Of a stretch of DNA of 64,000 nt, positions 12,101 through 27,100 are shown in pieces. The translations under genes were made by a program, and so were the position numbers. The stretch is taken from NCBI RefSeq assembly GCF_012273895.1, contig NC_052102.1, positions 10,844,002-10,908,001 of the forward strand. The letters are read 5' to 3'. The notes below the pieces were generated by a model. The model searched no databases. It saw only the letters and a list, made by a program, of their open reading frames with translations, and was not told the DNA's origin. Each line of letters begins with the position of its first letter. The first letter of the stretch is position 1. The DNA comes from Zerene cesonia. Lineage: Eukaryota; Arthropoda; Insecta; Lepidoptera; Pieridae.

Positions 12101-15100
12101 GGTCAAATTGAGAACATCATTGAGTCTTTTTTTAATGGATAAAACACATCGAACGCCACTTCAACATTGAAGAATGACGACATACACTTGACTAATGGTG
12201 ATTTCATCTCCTGTACCTAGTGCCAGATGTCCAATATTTTCATATTTTCCAGTTGCTCTCTGTCCATTGCTCCATCGAGCTGAATGTCTCAGTCTGATAC
12301 TTGAATGCTTCAATCATATTGCGAAATGTATGCTGAGGCACTAATGCTTTCAACTTCACTGATCGAGGCCTAAGTGTCGTTCAAAAGGTTGAATATTTAG
12401 CATGAAACTATAAATAACTCATGTATTTCCATAACTTAAAAGGCATTTGCTGTTCTTATGAATTGTAAAACAGCGCTTTTAGCTGTGACGACTGTCAAAT
12501 GTGATTTGAATATTTTTGTTTGTTCTCTCGATAATTTCATGAAAGGCGTGTTATGTGGTATTTGAAGAAATGACATTTTATACGCATTATATACAAGCTC
12601 CCTCCAACTCCCTCATCCCAGAAATGTAAACAAACGGAGAACAGAAAAAATATGACTTCGACGCATCTTAAATAAAATAAAATGTATTCATTTTACTCAA
12701 TTCTCCATTATATAAAATTGCAATGCTTTTTAAATTATCAGATACAATTAGTTTCATAAGTAATTAACACAACGCAAATTTTATGCATAAAATGTTGATA
12801 AGTAAACACAGTTCATCGATTATGACACAGCCAAAAGTTTATTTGAAGACTCAAAGCCCAACCACATAAACCAACGGTAACATAAGTGTTTAAACAGTGC
12901 ATCTGTTTTATTGCTTATAAAAACCAATGCATCGATAACCGTCAAACGTTTTGGTCGGAATCTGGTTATTTTATTACTCATTCCGCATATAATCGTAAAA
13001 ATGTTGCTGCATTCAATTTATCATGGAAATTATCGAAATGTTTTAAGGAACAGCAAATGTTTATGTCGTTTACACTTAAGTTTGAGATAGATTTTACGAT
13101 TTTGATATTTCAAATGATTTGATGCAGGAGAACTTTGCTCTTTCCGAGTGGTTAGCTGATACCCAAATACAATATTATATCCTAATAATATTATAAATGG
13201 GAAAGTCTGTAACGAAGTGTGTATGTTTGTTGCTCTTTCACGCAATAACTACTGAACCGATTGCAAAGAAATTTGGTACGTATACAGCTGGACTAGTGGA
13301 ATAACATATAGGCAACTGCGCCCCGCGGTTTCACCCGCGTAAGTCCGTATCCCGTAGGAATATCGGGATCAAAAGCCTGCCTTGCCTATATGTTATTTCA
13401 GTTGTCCGACTATCTACGTACCAAATTTCATTGCAATCGGTTAAGTAGTTTTTGCGTGAAAGAGCAACAAACACACACACATCCTTACAAACTTACTTAA
13501 CTAATATTAGTAGGAAGTAGGATATTTCTTCCAAATACCATTTACGCTATAGTAGGCTCTCTGAACAAATACATTTTTAAATCAGGTTTTCAATTTAGTA
13601 CAACTTAACTCTTGAATACAACAAACAAATACAACGATAGCATATGTATCTACTAGACAGGCGAACACAGAAACCATTGATGACTGCATAACTGCTACGA
13701 GCCTTCAGTTAGCATCATTAATAACGAAGGGAAACATTTTAAGCATCATTTGCTAACTGCCTCAATTACTTCATCTCGATACTGCACCAAGTAATGAAGC
13801 ATGTGGGTATTTGCTTATAGCTTGAGTTGAAGTTTAGTTATGATGAGGCACGTGGCTTTGTCTGCGATAGAAAAACAGATCTTTGGCAAATGCTCTCTAT
13901 TAATCTATGTAAATTAAAATGAATCACTAAATGTGTTGCTAAGAGTAAAACTCGAGAACTGATCACAAAAAGGTATAAGGAAGGTTCGTGTGGTGAAAAG
14001 TGCCACGTGAGAAGCTGGGGCGGACTGCTAGTAAAAAATTGCTTGTTTCTAAACTCCTCCGAACCGACTGGTTCGATTTTAATGAAATTTACAGTTGTGT
14101 ATGAAAAATATATATGAGTAGAGATTACAAAGTCGTGATGATTACAAGCTTTGGGCTTTCCTAAACTGTTGCTTATGTAAGTCCCAAACGTGCTTTGGTT
14201 GTAGCAAGCGACGTGCGGGCAGATTTCAATTATCGCGTCGCGATTTAACCGCCCGCCCCTTTGCAACTTAATAGGGCTGTCACTTATTAAAAAATAAAAC
14301 ACAAATTCCTTTTAATGTCGGGAAACATTATAAAACGAGAATTTCAGGCCTCAATTGTTTTGTATTATATATCTATAATCTATATTTTAATTAATATCCG
14401 CGATTAGTATGAGATACAAATCTTATATTTATGCCGTCTTAAATAAATCAAATTTTTGGTGAAAAAACGATCAAAATTAATAAGAGTTTTACAGTTTTCT
14501 TTATAATGTTACAGACCATAAGATTAATACTCTGGAAATTAGCTCGCATTCAAACGGATTAAGATATTCATAAAGGTTTTAGTGCGGCATAAACCCGAGC
14601 ATTTACACGGAGAGTTTAGATTATATCATCATTTCACAACATTCGCTTGGACGTGTTATAATCTACTAATAATATAAGATAATAACTTAGAAAGTTAAGC
14701 TGTAAGCCACCGGACTGGGAACGTAGGGTTATTAGAATGTAAAATGATAATATTTATCTATTAATATTTAATGTAAAATATTTTATTTTATATATATATT
14801 AGATTGCGATGAACTGTTCAACTGATGAACTATTCTAATCATGTAATAAATTTAATCCATATATAAGAATGTTTAATCAAATTAACAACAAAATTGTTCA
14901 AGTACCTGCTTTTAGACACCACAATATATGTCCAGTTAAGTATATAAAACTAGCCGCGCTACACGGTTTTACTCGTGTACGAACCCACGGACGATAGCAA
15001 TAATTTATATAGCTCTTATTCTTATGTATAAGCTATATTATTGTAAAGTTTTATGAAAATACATTGCTAAGTTTTTAATATTATTAGACCACATCCTAAA

Positions 15101-18100
15101 ATACATATTATTGCAGTACAACAGAAAAATATGTATAAGATTATATAACACTAGCTGCGCCCCGCGGTTCACCCGCGTAAGTCCGTATCCCGTAGAGATA
15201 ACGGGATAAGAAGTTGCCTAAATGTTATTCCAGTTGTCCAACTGTCTACGTATCAAATTTCATTACAATCGGTTCAGCAGTTTTTGCATGAAAGAGTAAC
15301 AAACACTCACATACATCCTTACAAACTTTGGCATTTATAATATTAGTAGGATAGGATTATTCAACACCCTGGTTAACGATAAAAAAAACACTAAAAACAG
15401 GCGAGAGGCAGCCCTATAACGACTATTATAAATCGACTGGGCTAATCAGATTAGGTGTTACGTTGTGAAGTACAACTGAAATTGTTTTATTGTCTTGCTA
15501 TCTTGCATCAATCGTGTACAAAAGAAATTCAAATTTGCCTCGAACGCTTTTTATATCAAAGCAATTAACCTGAATAGTATTTATTAATATCAGTAATGAT
15601 GATGCACTTTTAGATTTTTCGCTTAAAGAATTAATTAGTCCACACTGACTGACTGACTGATTGACTGACTGACTGACTGACTGACATAGTGATTTATCAA
15701 CGCACAGCCCAAATCACTGGACGGATCTGGCTGAAATTTGACAAGCAGATAGATATGATGACGTAGACATCCGCTAAAAAGGATTTTGATAGATTCTACC
15801 CTCAACGGGATAAAATAGAGGACGAAAGTTTGTTCCTTAAAAATTTATAAGGACCGCACGGGCGAAACCGCGGGCAACAGCTAGTACATTATAAACAGGA
15901 AACTTGTATTTTTGTATGTTTGCAACGTTTTCACGCAAAAACCACTGGATCCATTTCAAAAATTGTTTTACCATTAGAAAGTTGTAACATCACTGAGTGA
16001 CGTAGGATATATATATAACACGGGCGAAGCCGGGGCGAACAGTAGAATCTTGGAAAAATGTGTCTTGCGCCAAGTTGATATTAATATATATCATGTACAT
16101 GTCATATGTCAGACTGCTCAACCAATTTTAATAAATTTTAATCAAATAATAAAAATTTGCACACCATTAGCTGTTTGATCGAACTTATAATATAGGATAG
16201 TTTATATTATTTCATTTACGATAAACGACTACCCGGGCGGAGCCGGGGCGAGCAGCTAGTATAATATCACGCTTACTAATTAAGTTTGTTGGACAGTTAG
16301 TATTACATATAAATTACAAGCTACAATAAAGAACTGCTTAGTACTTAACATATAACTTAAACTTAAGCCTTAATTATGTATAATCACGACATGCAACAAA
16401 GTACAGTAATGTGCAAGAATGCTTACTTTCGAGCCTTAACTTATTTTAACTTAGTTATTGATAAAAAAACAGGAAATGTTTGTTCATACCTCCAAAATGG
16501 ATAGACTGTTTTTGATGATTTGTATATTATATAGATAGATCTGAAAAATGGCTATTTTCACTAAATACTCATTGGAAATTTCAAATTATTAAATTTGCGG
16601 TTACAGACCAATTCGAAGAAATTATGTGAAACATCCTTCGAAATACCATGCTCTGATATGATTTTTATTATAAATGTTAATTTATAGTAAGCTGAGCATA
16701 AGGGCAACTGCCTCCAGGGCACAGTCTCGGGGCCCCCTTGCCCCTAAATCCGGCCCCCGTAACGGAAAGCAGCAAGTTGCGATTATGTCGGCATTATACA
16801 AACATTTCTAATTCCGCCTCAGTTCAGTATTGAATTGTGCCCCATTCACTGGTATTTATGCGATCGGATTCCTTCGGGTGGGCTTACATGGCGATAGCAA
16901 AATAGATACGATATAAATGAGAAATTTTAAAAGAATAGAAAAAATCCTGCCTCGTGATCAAATTTTTTCTATTCTTTCGAAATTTCTCATTTATAAAGCA
17001 TTTCAATGCTATAAAACAAAAAATTAAAGATACGATATATTCAATTATAATTAATATTAACAAATTCAGGCAGCGGGGCAAATTTTCTAACTGATTACGG
17101 TTGCCGAAAAGTCATCAAAACAATGGGTGATAGAATAACTTTATTTTTTTTTTTAATTAAATATTAACCCCTTTGATGAATCGGTAGGTACGGACTGGAA
17201 AATGCAAATAAGTTGCACTGCTAGATTAATATTTATGTTTTTCTCTCAAAGAGGAGTGACCTTGGGCTGACCTTTCCGTTTTAGTATCTACAATGTTAAA
17301 ACTGTGTTATGACTATTCAAAACTTCTAAAAGTAGTCTAATTGAATAAATATACGTTTGTGTTTGAGTTTTTTTAATTCAAAGAGCGATATTACGTCAGT
17401 TTCTACTTTTGTAAGAAGTTAAAAAACATATTGCGCTAAATTATAATATTCCTATAAATGAAGATAGCACAGCTAATCATTCAAATTTACATTGATATTT
17501 CTACTCAATTGAATCTGGTATTTAACAAATCTTACAGAATTTTNNNNNNNNNNNNNNNNNNNNNNNNNNNNNNNNNNNNNNNNNNNNNNNNNNNNNNNNN
17601 NNNNNNNNNNNNNNNNNNNNNNNNNNNNNNNNNNNNNNNNNNNNNNNNNNNNNNNNNNNNNNNNNNNNNNNNNNNNNNNNNNNNNNNNNNNNNNNNNNNN
17701 NNNNNNNNNNNNNNNNNNNNNNNNNNNNNNNNNNNNNNNNNNNNNNNNNNNNNNNNNNNNNNNNNNNNNNNNNNNNNNNNNNNNNNNNNNNNNNNNNNNN
17801 NNNNNNNNNNNNNNNNNNNNNNNNNNNNNNNNNNNNNNNNNNNNNNNNNNNNNNNNNNNNNNNNNNNNNNNNNNNNNNNNNNNNNNNNNNNNNNNNNNNN
17901 NNNNNNNNNNNNNNNNNNNNNNNNNNNNNNNNNNNNNNNNNNNNNNNNNNNNNNNNNNNNNNNNNNNNNNNNNNNNNNNNNNNNNNNNNNNNNNNNNNNN
18001 NNNNNNNNNNNNNNNNNNNNNNNNNNNNNNNNNNNNNNNNNNNNNNNNNNNNNNNNNNNNNNNNNNNNNNNNNNNNNNNNNNNNNNNNNNNNNNNNNNNN

Positions 18101-21100
18101 NNNNNNNNNNNNNNNNNNNNNNNNNNNNNNNNNNNNNNNNNNNNNNNNNNNNNNNNNNNNNNNNNNNNNNNNNNNNNNNNNNNNNNNNNNNNNNNNNNNN
18201 NNNNNNNNNNNNNNNNNNNNNNNNNNNNNNNNNNNNNNNNNNNNNNNNNNNNNNNNNNNNNNNNNNNNNNNNNNNNNNNNNNNNNNNNNNNNNNNNNNNN
18301 NNNNNNNNNNNNNNNNNNNNNNNNNNNNNNNNNNNNNNNNNNNNNNNNNNNNNNNNNNNNNNNNNNNNNNNNNNNNNNNNNNNNNNNNNNNNNNNNNNNN
18401 NNNNNNNNNNNNNNNNNNNNNNNNNNNNNNNNNNNNNNNNNNNNNNNNNNNNNNNNNNNNNNNNNNNNNNNNNNNNNNNNNNNNNNNNNNNNNNNNNNNN
18501 NNNNNNNNNNNNNNNNNNNNNNNNNNNNNNNNNNNNNNNNNNNCTTTAATGTTAATTAAGTGCACAATAAAGAATAAATAAATAAATAAAATAAATCTTT
18601 ACGATCATACATCGTCAATTTAAATCGACTTCTTTTCTCTTTTATGCCTTGCTTTGGTCTGACATGTACTTAAATGTTATTTTTTATATTTTTGTAACAT
18701 TTATGTGTATTTCTTGTGGGTCCTTGATGCTCTTAAATAACGAATTTATTGGTGACATATTTACTTATTCGTCCACATGTAAGCCCACGTGACACTCCAG
18801 CACTGCAGCATTACTGCGAAATCGTGACTGAAACTGTCCACACACCGCGTCACTTTGCGGTACTTGGCTGGCGTAGCTGGCGAGATAAGCGGCTTTTCTG
18901 ATATACTCCGCGTCTGAACTTTTGATTTAGTATCTGAACTTCGCGTTTCTCTTTTAGCGAGTACACACATTTAGGAGCGATGAAAACTTTCTGCATTTGT
19001 TTTTAGTCACTTTTTTGTTTCGGTGACGAAATATTTCTAGGGGGGGTTATAGATAGTATGACATAACTTGAAATTAGGAGCTGTGTTTAGCGTGACGTAT
19101 TCATTGAACGGCCCCTAACCTCTTTTCATTGGACAAATTTTCCGTTGTATAAACTAATTTAAAGGAACACTTATATTTATGTTAGTGTCCTTTTTGCTGA
19201 CAATAAACGTTTTTTATTGCTATTTTTTATAAGAGTCCAAACATCAACGCAACACTGAAAAACTAAGAACAGTTATTCAAACTAACTTAAAAATAAGTAT
19301 TTATATTTATGCCCCAGTTAGTTGGAGCATATTATTGATAAGATCAGCTTATAAACTCCAATAAGTACGACACCTATCTGTCTTACTCCGATCGCCAGAT
19401 ACCTCCGACACCTGATTGAGAAACATCTATTCCAGAGGTTTTTAATGAGGAACACATGAAACCTGATTATCTGTGAGATGAATTAGTTTAAAACATGTTT
19501 CGTAACAAATGCATAAACCTGTACATATTTAGAGATAGCGTAATATGTAAAAATTGTGAAATTATTAACGAAATAAATAACTTAGGTTTCCGTTACAATG
19601 CTGAATTCTATTTAAATTTTAAAGGAATTTAAAAGTGCAAGAGTTTTTGTTTTAGCTACGATTAATCTTAGCGGAGGCCCATATCCTTTTCCGTACCCTG
19701 CACAGTCCTTACCTTTATTCCTCTCGCCAATCCTTTCTTAATCTCTTCCCAAAAAGTCAGCAATCCATTTGTAGAGGCGTTACGTCTGCAATGGACCTTA
19801 TGCCCCAAATGTTCATGGGCGGTGGTAGCGCTTACCATCAGGCGTCCTACCAGCTCCATTGCCGAATGTAACATAAAAAAACAGCAATATTCAACAAATT
19901 CGTAAGCCGTTCCCGTGTAAATTACTGACGAACTGTCAACTTTCCTGTTTGGTTTTTAATCGATTTAATTACAACACGAGGTTAATGCATTTGCGTTAAA
20001 TAAAGCAAAGTAAAACGAAACAGTAGTAGAATATAAATTATTTCCTGTACTTATTTTCTAATTTCTCACAAAGAATTAATCGTTTAACGTTATTGAATGT
20101 AAATCAGCAATCCAATGGAAAGGTTTGTAAATAAAACATGATCTTTTTCAGACCACACCCGCTGTGGGACTTTCTATTTTATTGCGAGAGGTTTGTATCA
20201 ATCATTCTTTAATATTGCTGTACTTTGTTATTATCATGATTTACAGAGTAGAGTATTTTACGGAACAAAAGATCTGTTTCTAGATAGAAGACAATAGAGT
20301 TAGAATAAAATTATTTTATCTCACTTATTCTAATATTAGCAGTTCGCCCCGGCTTCACCCGTGGTACATATATAGCCTATATCACTCAGCGAAGTTGCAG
20401 CTTTCTAATGGTGAAGGAGTTTTTGAAATCGGTCCAATAGTTTACGAGTTTATCCATTACAAACAAACAAAAATACAATAAATCAAATCTTTCCTCTTCA
20501 TAATACTAGTATAGAGATATCTAAGAAAAATGAATTATTTACCACTGTCATTTATAGAATTTGGTAAAATTCTATCATTTCAATCAATATAAACGTTATG
20601 TGATTGCATAAAATAAAATAAAATCATCCGTTTGAATTTACAGCACAAGGAGGCATCACGAATATTTATACCTTTCTCTAATTATAAGAACTGTTGATTT
20701 GTTAAATTACGCATTATTTTTACACCCTAGTCAAAGTACGATTAACTCTGGTTATACAAAGACTGTTCACGATAAAACGGCTGCTTAAGTTACAGATATA
20801 TCACAAACAGCAGTTTTCACAGCAAATTAATATTTCTATTGAGTGGGAAGTATTTAACAGTCTCACGAATTCGGGTAATAACGTTTGTGACAGTAAATTG
20901 ATTGTGCTTGCCTCCCACGCTACGCACGATCTTCGACGCCATCTATATTATTGAAATACGTAATTTGCTTCGCTATTTTCTGATTATTCAAGTTAATGTT
21001 CACAGATATAGCAGTCAGACTGGGATCACAAGCGGAGAGGTATCAACGAAACATTGAAACAATGTATTAAACGAATTTATTCATGCATTATTATCAATTA

Positions 21101-24100
21101 TCAACTACATAGATGAGACTGTACTTTTTGTATTTACCTGCTATAAAAACGGATAATGAAAACAAAATTAAACTTTAAAACGAATTCTCACATGGTGTAT
21201 GATTTCATTAATAGAGTAGGTTTGTTAATTTTCCGCATTATTTACAGGCGCTTTTTTAGGTTGAATAAGGTTTTATAGTGAGGAACGCTATTTCCAGCAT
21301 TCCAGCTTCCGTAGATAATACATATAAATGAATTATCAAGATTTAGAAATAATGTGAGTAATTTTACTAATTTGTGACAGTGTCTATTTAAGATTCAGTT
21401 GTACTATAATATTCGTTCATGGGCAAGTACTTAAATAAGCCATATCACCCGCTTCGAGTATATTATTACAATCAAAATCATCATTCCCCTAAAGTTATTT
21501 TTTATATTTAGTAGTTTTTCCTTTTATGTTTAGTGGTTTTAATAGAAACAGGAAGAATCCTATAACAGTATATCTTATTGTAATATTAAAGTGAAAACCG
21601 AACAGACATACTTTCTCCATTACAAATTATCATATTTATATAGATGCAAATAGCTAATAAGGACATCAAAGGAGCAGGAAGCACAAAGGAACTAGATACA
21701 GCATGAGTTATTGCGTCTGGGGCGAGCAACGCCGCGGGTGATAGCTAGTCTCCTGATAATAATAAATCTAGGGGTGTGACTTGCATTTATTATTATTAAA
21801 GTATATTATGTTTAATGTTTTAAAAGGTGAGGCTGTGTATAGGAATGTATGCTATTTAATCATATCTCTTCAACTGATATCATTTTATATGTGTTTTACA
21901 TTCGTTATGCCTTCTCGAAATTAATCCTGGCGATCCTGATCACGCTAATAAGATAAACTCATGAAGTATTGTCACCAATACTTGCATCGTGTACAGAGTT
22001 TAGATAAATCTGTCCGTTTACAATGGGTCAAGATCGAATCTAAAGGAGGCGGTTATGTACAAACATACAAACATACAGATGGTGCTAATAAAAGCGTGTT
22101 AAAAAGAAAAACCCGGTTGTAAACTTATGTTGGTAGTAAATTGTAATACAAATTTATGCTTTTACGAAACATATTGTTTGGGATATGGGGATGAGGACTA
22201 AAAAATAAAAATATCAGAAACTATTTATGTATGTGTCCGTTAGTCAATCACACCAAAACTATAGTACTGGATTCTGATGAAACTTAACAGTATTGTAGCT
22301 TATTATTCCAGAATACCACACGACAAAGCTTTCATCCCATCTGCCCACAGATCTATGGAAGAGCATAGACTATATCTCATGTACTTTATTTTTTAAAGCG
22401 TCAAAATATTTTCCCTCCAATTTACGTAAACAGAATATAATAATCCGTTACTCCCATCACTAGTCAAGTCGTGAATGATCCTCAGCGTAGTAACGGACCG
22501 AGGCGGTGCGTGGGCGCACGCCTACAACGCTCATTCACTTGTTCACGAATTATGAATCAAAGTTTATCTATAATAATGTAATAAGTCTGTGAAGATCTGT
22601 GATAGAACCTGTCTTTATTATTGTGTGGTTTATTTAATCATTATTGCATATATATGTGTATAAGTACATAGAGATAGAAAGTAGTAAATAAAAAAATAAC
22701 TTGCTGGCGCATTGCGTAAACACCTTATGGTTCAAAAGGAATACCTTCCAGGCAATAAAATACACTTTCACTTGAAAGCGAAGTATATATAATGAAAAAG
22801 CTTTTAGCCGTAGCTTCCTGCATATATAATTTGACAGTTTGTTTATCCTGCATTTGTGCTATAAGTTATATCTAATTTCAATAACTATCACTACATAGTA
22901 TAAAATATAGTTGCTTTCTCTGTCTGTCCCTATGTCCCTGTGTATGCTTAAATCTTTAAACCTACGCGACCGATTATGATAAGAGTTTTTTTTTTAATAG
23001 ATACAGTAATTCTAGAGAAAGTTTATACATACGTATGATAACATATTACTCGAATTTAACGCGTGCGAAGCCGCGGGCAAAATCTAGATTTATTATAAAT
23101 TATTGTTTTTTTTTTTAATAAAGGTTTATAAAGCAGTAAAGAGAACAGAATTTATCATTAGAATAGTATTTTTGTTTAACTCTACAACACAATTATACGT
23201 CAATAAATCACTCCGTCTAAGATAAAATCTTTAGCTAGAATTGATGTCTCATTCGGGCAAATAATTTCTCTAATAATATAAAAGTAAAGTAAAGCAAACA
23301 AAATTCTCATTTATACTTTAATAACAATGTAAACTTAATAGAAAGGTGTGGGATTTTTATATCAAAACCGCCATATAACCGTCCAATCACGCCCTTACCA
23401 AAGGACGCCGCGTAAATTAAATTCTTTATCCGAAACCAATTAATCCCGCGAATTAATTACTCGCTGAATAATCTATAGAGTGGAAATTTAATTCAATCAC
23501 AAGCGATAAGAAACAATTTTAGCAAGGTTGATAACCCGAATGACATCATCATTCGCACTAGATTATAAGATCATTACAATGAATTTTTTGTTATCTGTAC
23601 CATAATATTGTCTGTGCCGATTAAAAATATGAAATAACTAGTATTTTCTTGTGTTTGGTTTCACGCGAGTATTATACATTTAGAAATTAAAAACTTTTCA
23701 ACGGATTTTAAACGCCTTTCAGTCTCCCCGTGACCACGCTCGCTGTAAAGTGTTCGAAACGTCGGGTTAATAATAAAATGAATAAATCGCGTTTAAAATC
23801 CGTTGAAAAGTTTTTAATTTCTATATGAAATAACTAGCTGCGCCCCGCGGTTTCGCCCGCGTAAGTCCATATCCCCTAGGAATATCGGGATAAAAAGCAT
23901 ATATGTTATTCCAGTTGTCCAGCTGTCTACGTACCAAGTTTCATTGCAATCGGTTTAGTGGTTTTCGCGTGAAAGAGCAACAAACACACACATCCTTACA
24001 AACTTTCGTATTTATAATATTAGTAGGATAGTAGGATTACAGTGAATTTTTTGTTATCTGTACCATAATATTGTCTGTACCGATTAAAAACATGAAATAA

Positions 24101-27100
24101 TAGTAATTGTGCTTGGTATTAATCTTTTGAGTGGGATAGTAAGCATGGAAATAATGCTCTGATTGTTATTCAAAAATCATATAGTGTTTCAATTTAATTT
24201 TTGTAGTATATTTTAAACATATATTTATAAAAGTATAGTAGACAAGCTTAGATCTACATACTTTTTTAATAGAACTATAAATGAAACCACGAAAGCAAAG
24301 TACAAAATAAAAATTAAGATACTTCAGCTAACCGCACTCATATGTCTTAGGAACTATTCTAAAACATTTGCGTCAAGTTTAATGAATGAAAGATATTTAT
24401 TTACACAACAACATTACCATTATAATATTATAATTAAATTAAAAAACTATCAACTTTACTTCAAGTCTAGACACAGACTCTTTCAACTAGACGCTTTTTA
24501 ACATTACATAACAATTCGAAAAGTGTCTATATCAATAGAAACATGAATAAAAACATTAGATAGATACAAAACAACTCATCTATCGCTTAAGAGCTCGATG
24601 TCAAGACAGATTCGACCATTGTTGGATTATATCTTAACAAATAAGACCAGTCATTAATCATTGGAAGAGGAAAGCTAGAATGGAGCCGATAAAATAATAA
24701 GAGCATATATAAATATAGCGCATTGTGATAATGTTTTGTTCGAAACTAGATTACGGTTATATACAACTGACGGTTATTTTTTATATCAGCGCGGGCGACT
24801 GAGCTGGTGGTTCGCTTGATGGTAAGCGATCGCCATAGACATTAGTAGAGGAAGTGCTTCTGCGAATGCGCTGGCCGCTTTTAAGGTATGGATAGGAATA
24901 ACGACTGAAAAAAAGGAATGGACTGCGAAAGGTAAGGAGAAGGAAATGGGTATCCGGCTGCCCCACTCATCGTACGAAACACAGTAACGTCCTATTATTT
25001 CACGCCGGTCTCCTGTGGAGATTGGTACTTCCCCGGTGCGAGCTGGCCCAATTCGTGCCGAAGCGTGCTCGACTTGCTCTCTCGCTAGTCTCAGTAACTA
25101 CTGCTCGATTTCAAAATTTCATATATTTCTATATTTATGGCTTTAGTATATGGAAGTTTATATATAATCAAATAATCATCAAAGTACAAGAACAAGAAAG
25201 GCCCGTTTCCTTTTCCTCACCCGTCCCAGACCGTTGCGTCTTTCCAGTCGTTAATCCCTTCCTTTTCCCTTACCCCAAAAAAGCGGGCAGCGCATTCGCA
25301 GAGGCACTACTTGCGAATGTTCATGGGCGGTGGTGATCGCTTACCATCAGGCGAACCACCAGCTCAGTTGCATAAAAAAAAATTAAAGAAAAGAAATTAT
25401 TGCCAATTAGTTTATCAATGCCGGAACTCTGACGTATTGTTAAACAATCGAATGGAGAATTTTATTTGAATTCGGTCAAAAATACTTGATTAATATCACC
25501 GATTAATCTCTGACGACAGCACGGAAGGTTGCCGATCGGTCGAGAATTAATTAGGTACTCATTATCAGCTCGAGTACAGGCATTAAACTTGAAGTGATAC
25601 GCACAGACCGACAGACTGCGTGGGCCTCGTCCCACACATTGTTAGGGTTGACACTTTTGTAAATTATATTATTCAAGTTCATGATTATAAAAATTTGTAT
25701 GTAAATGTAAGAGTTTTTACAGATGATGTTGCAAAAATAGCTTTTAATATACCGAGGTTTTGTGATTGGTTGAAAATACACCTATCTAATAAATCCCTGA
25801 ATTTGGTTCCGACTTCTGATAATTTTGACTTAAGAAATAAAATGGTCTGTAGCATTATTTTAAACTCTTTTCGTAATTCGAAGACAAAGAAAGAATCTTA
25901 TTCAGTTCTAGTTTGATTTAATTTTTTCGAATAATTCCATAATAAATGCAGAATAGCGAAATATATCTACAGGTTAATAATAATAAAAAAGTGACAGCCC
26001 TGTACGTTACAGGAACTAGGCAGATCTAGACCCGTCCCATATCTAGATGGTCTAGTACCAGTGACTCATTCATACTTGTGGAACTAATTTCTAGGTTAGA
26101 ATTGCATCTGTATTTTTAAAACAATTAAATAAAAAAAAACACAAAATCCCATGAATATTTAAATTAATCAATTTTCCCTCATTAAAGAGAAATACACCAA
26201 ATGCCTACTACTATATCTAATTAAAAACATGACATATACAAAATCTGTTCTTATTTCGAACAGGGTTATTAATTTATAATTTATTTATGCTTTATCGTTT
26301 TAAAATAATAACAACTTTAGACTTAACTTAGGGAACATTATCACAAATGGCGGTCTTATCGCTAAATAGCGATTTCTTCCAGACAATCGGTTGCACTGAG
26401 AGAAGTTCAAATAGAGGATAGGAATAGGGAAGGGAACTTACAAACTTTCGCATTTATAATATTAGTAGGATTATTTTTCCACCTTCAATCATCAGTGTCT
26501 AAAACTCAAACTCAAACTCAAATATTTATTCATTCAACTAGACTTCTTATAGAAGTACTTTTGAATCGTCATATTACACAGTTATAGCATTTACCACCGG
26601 TTCGGAAGGCAGTTTCTACAGAGAAGAGCCGGCAAAAAACTCTGAAATCATCTTAAACAATGACATTCCCAATCATCACATAGCTATATATACTAGAATT
26701 ATAAATTACTAGCTGACCGGGCAAACGCTGTTCTGCTTTACTTTTATAATTTAGGAGTATGAAAAATAGATGTTGGCCGATAGATACCGGATAAGCACAA
26801 AAAATTTCATCAAAATCGGTCAAGCCGTTTCGGAGGAGTAAGGCAACGAAAACTGTGACACGAGAATTTTATATATTAGATGTACTATTAACGATAGCTG
26901 AATTGGCATTAGCACATAATTCCCAGGCTGAGATAGGCATCGCCAGTCACGAGATGCGCGCGTGAACTTACCCCGTTTCGTTGATCTGCTTCTGACCTAT
27001 TATCAGGTGAATATCTGTTTTACCGACAGTGAAAAAAAGCTTTTTAATATTTCATAGAATCTTGTACATTTTAATCGACTTCATAAAAGAAGCGGATAAT

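Noticed and set aside
13838..14302. 154-codon minus-strand open frame
   Set aside because: It crosses a Helitron-like element and its flank, with no protein motif.
17458..18565. Long open frames of 340-400 codons across each of the four gaps, on both strands
   Set aside because: They consist of N; only a handful of real codons flank each gap.
25620..25916. 98-codon plus-strand open frame as a gene
   Set aside because: No recognisable motif, AT-rich codons, and no splice or promoter support; length is within chance expectation for 64 kb.
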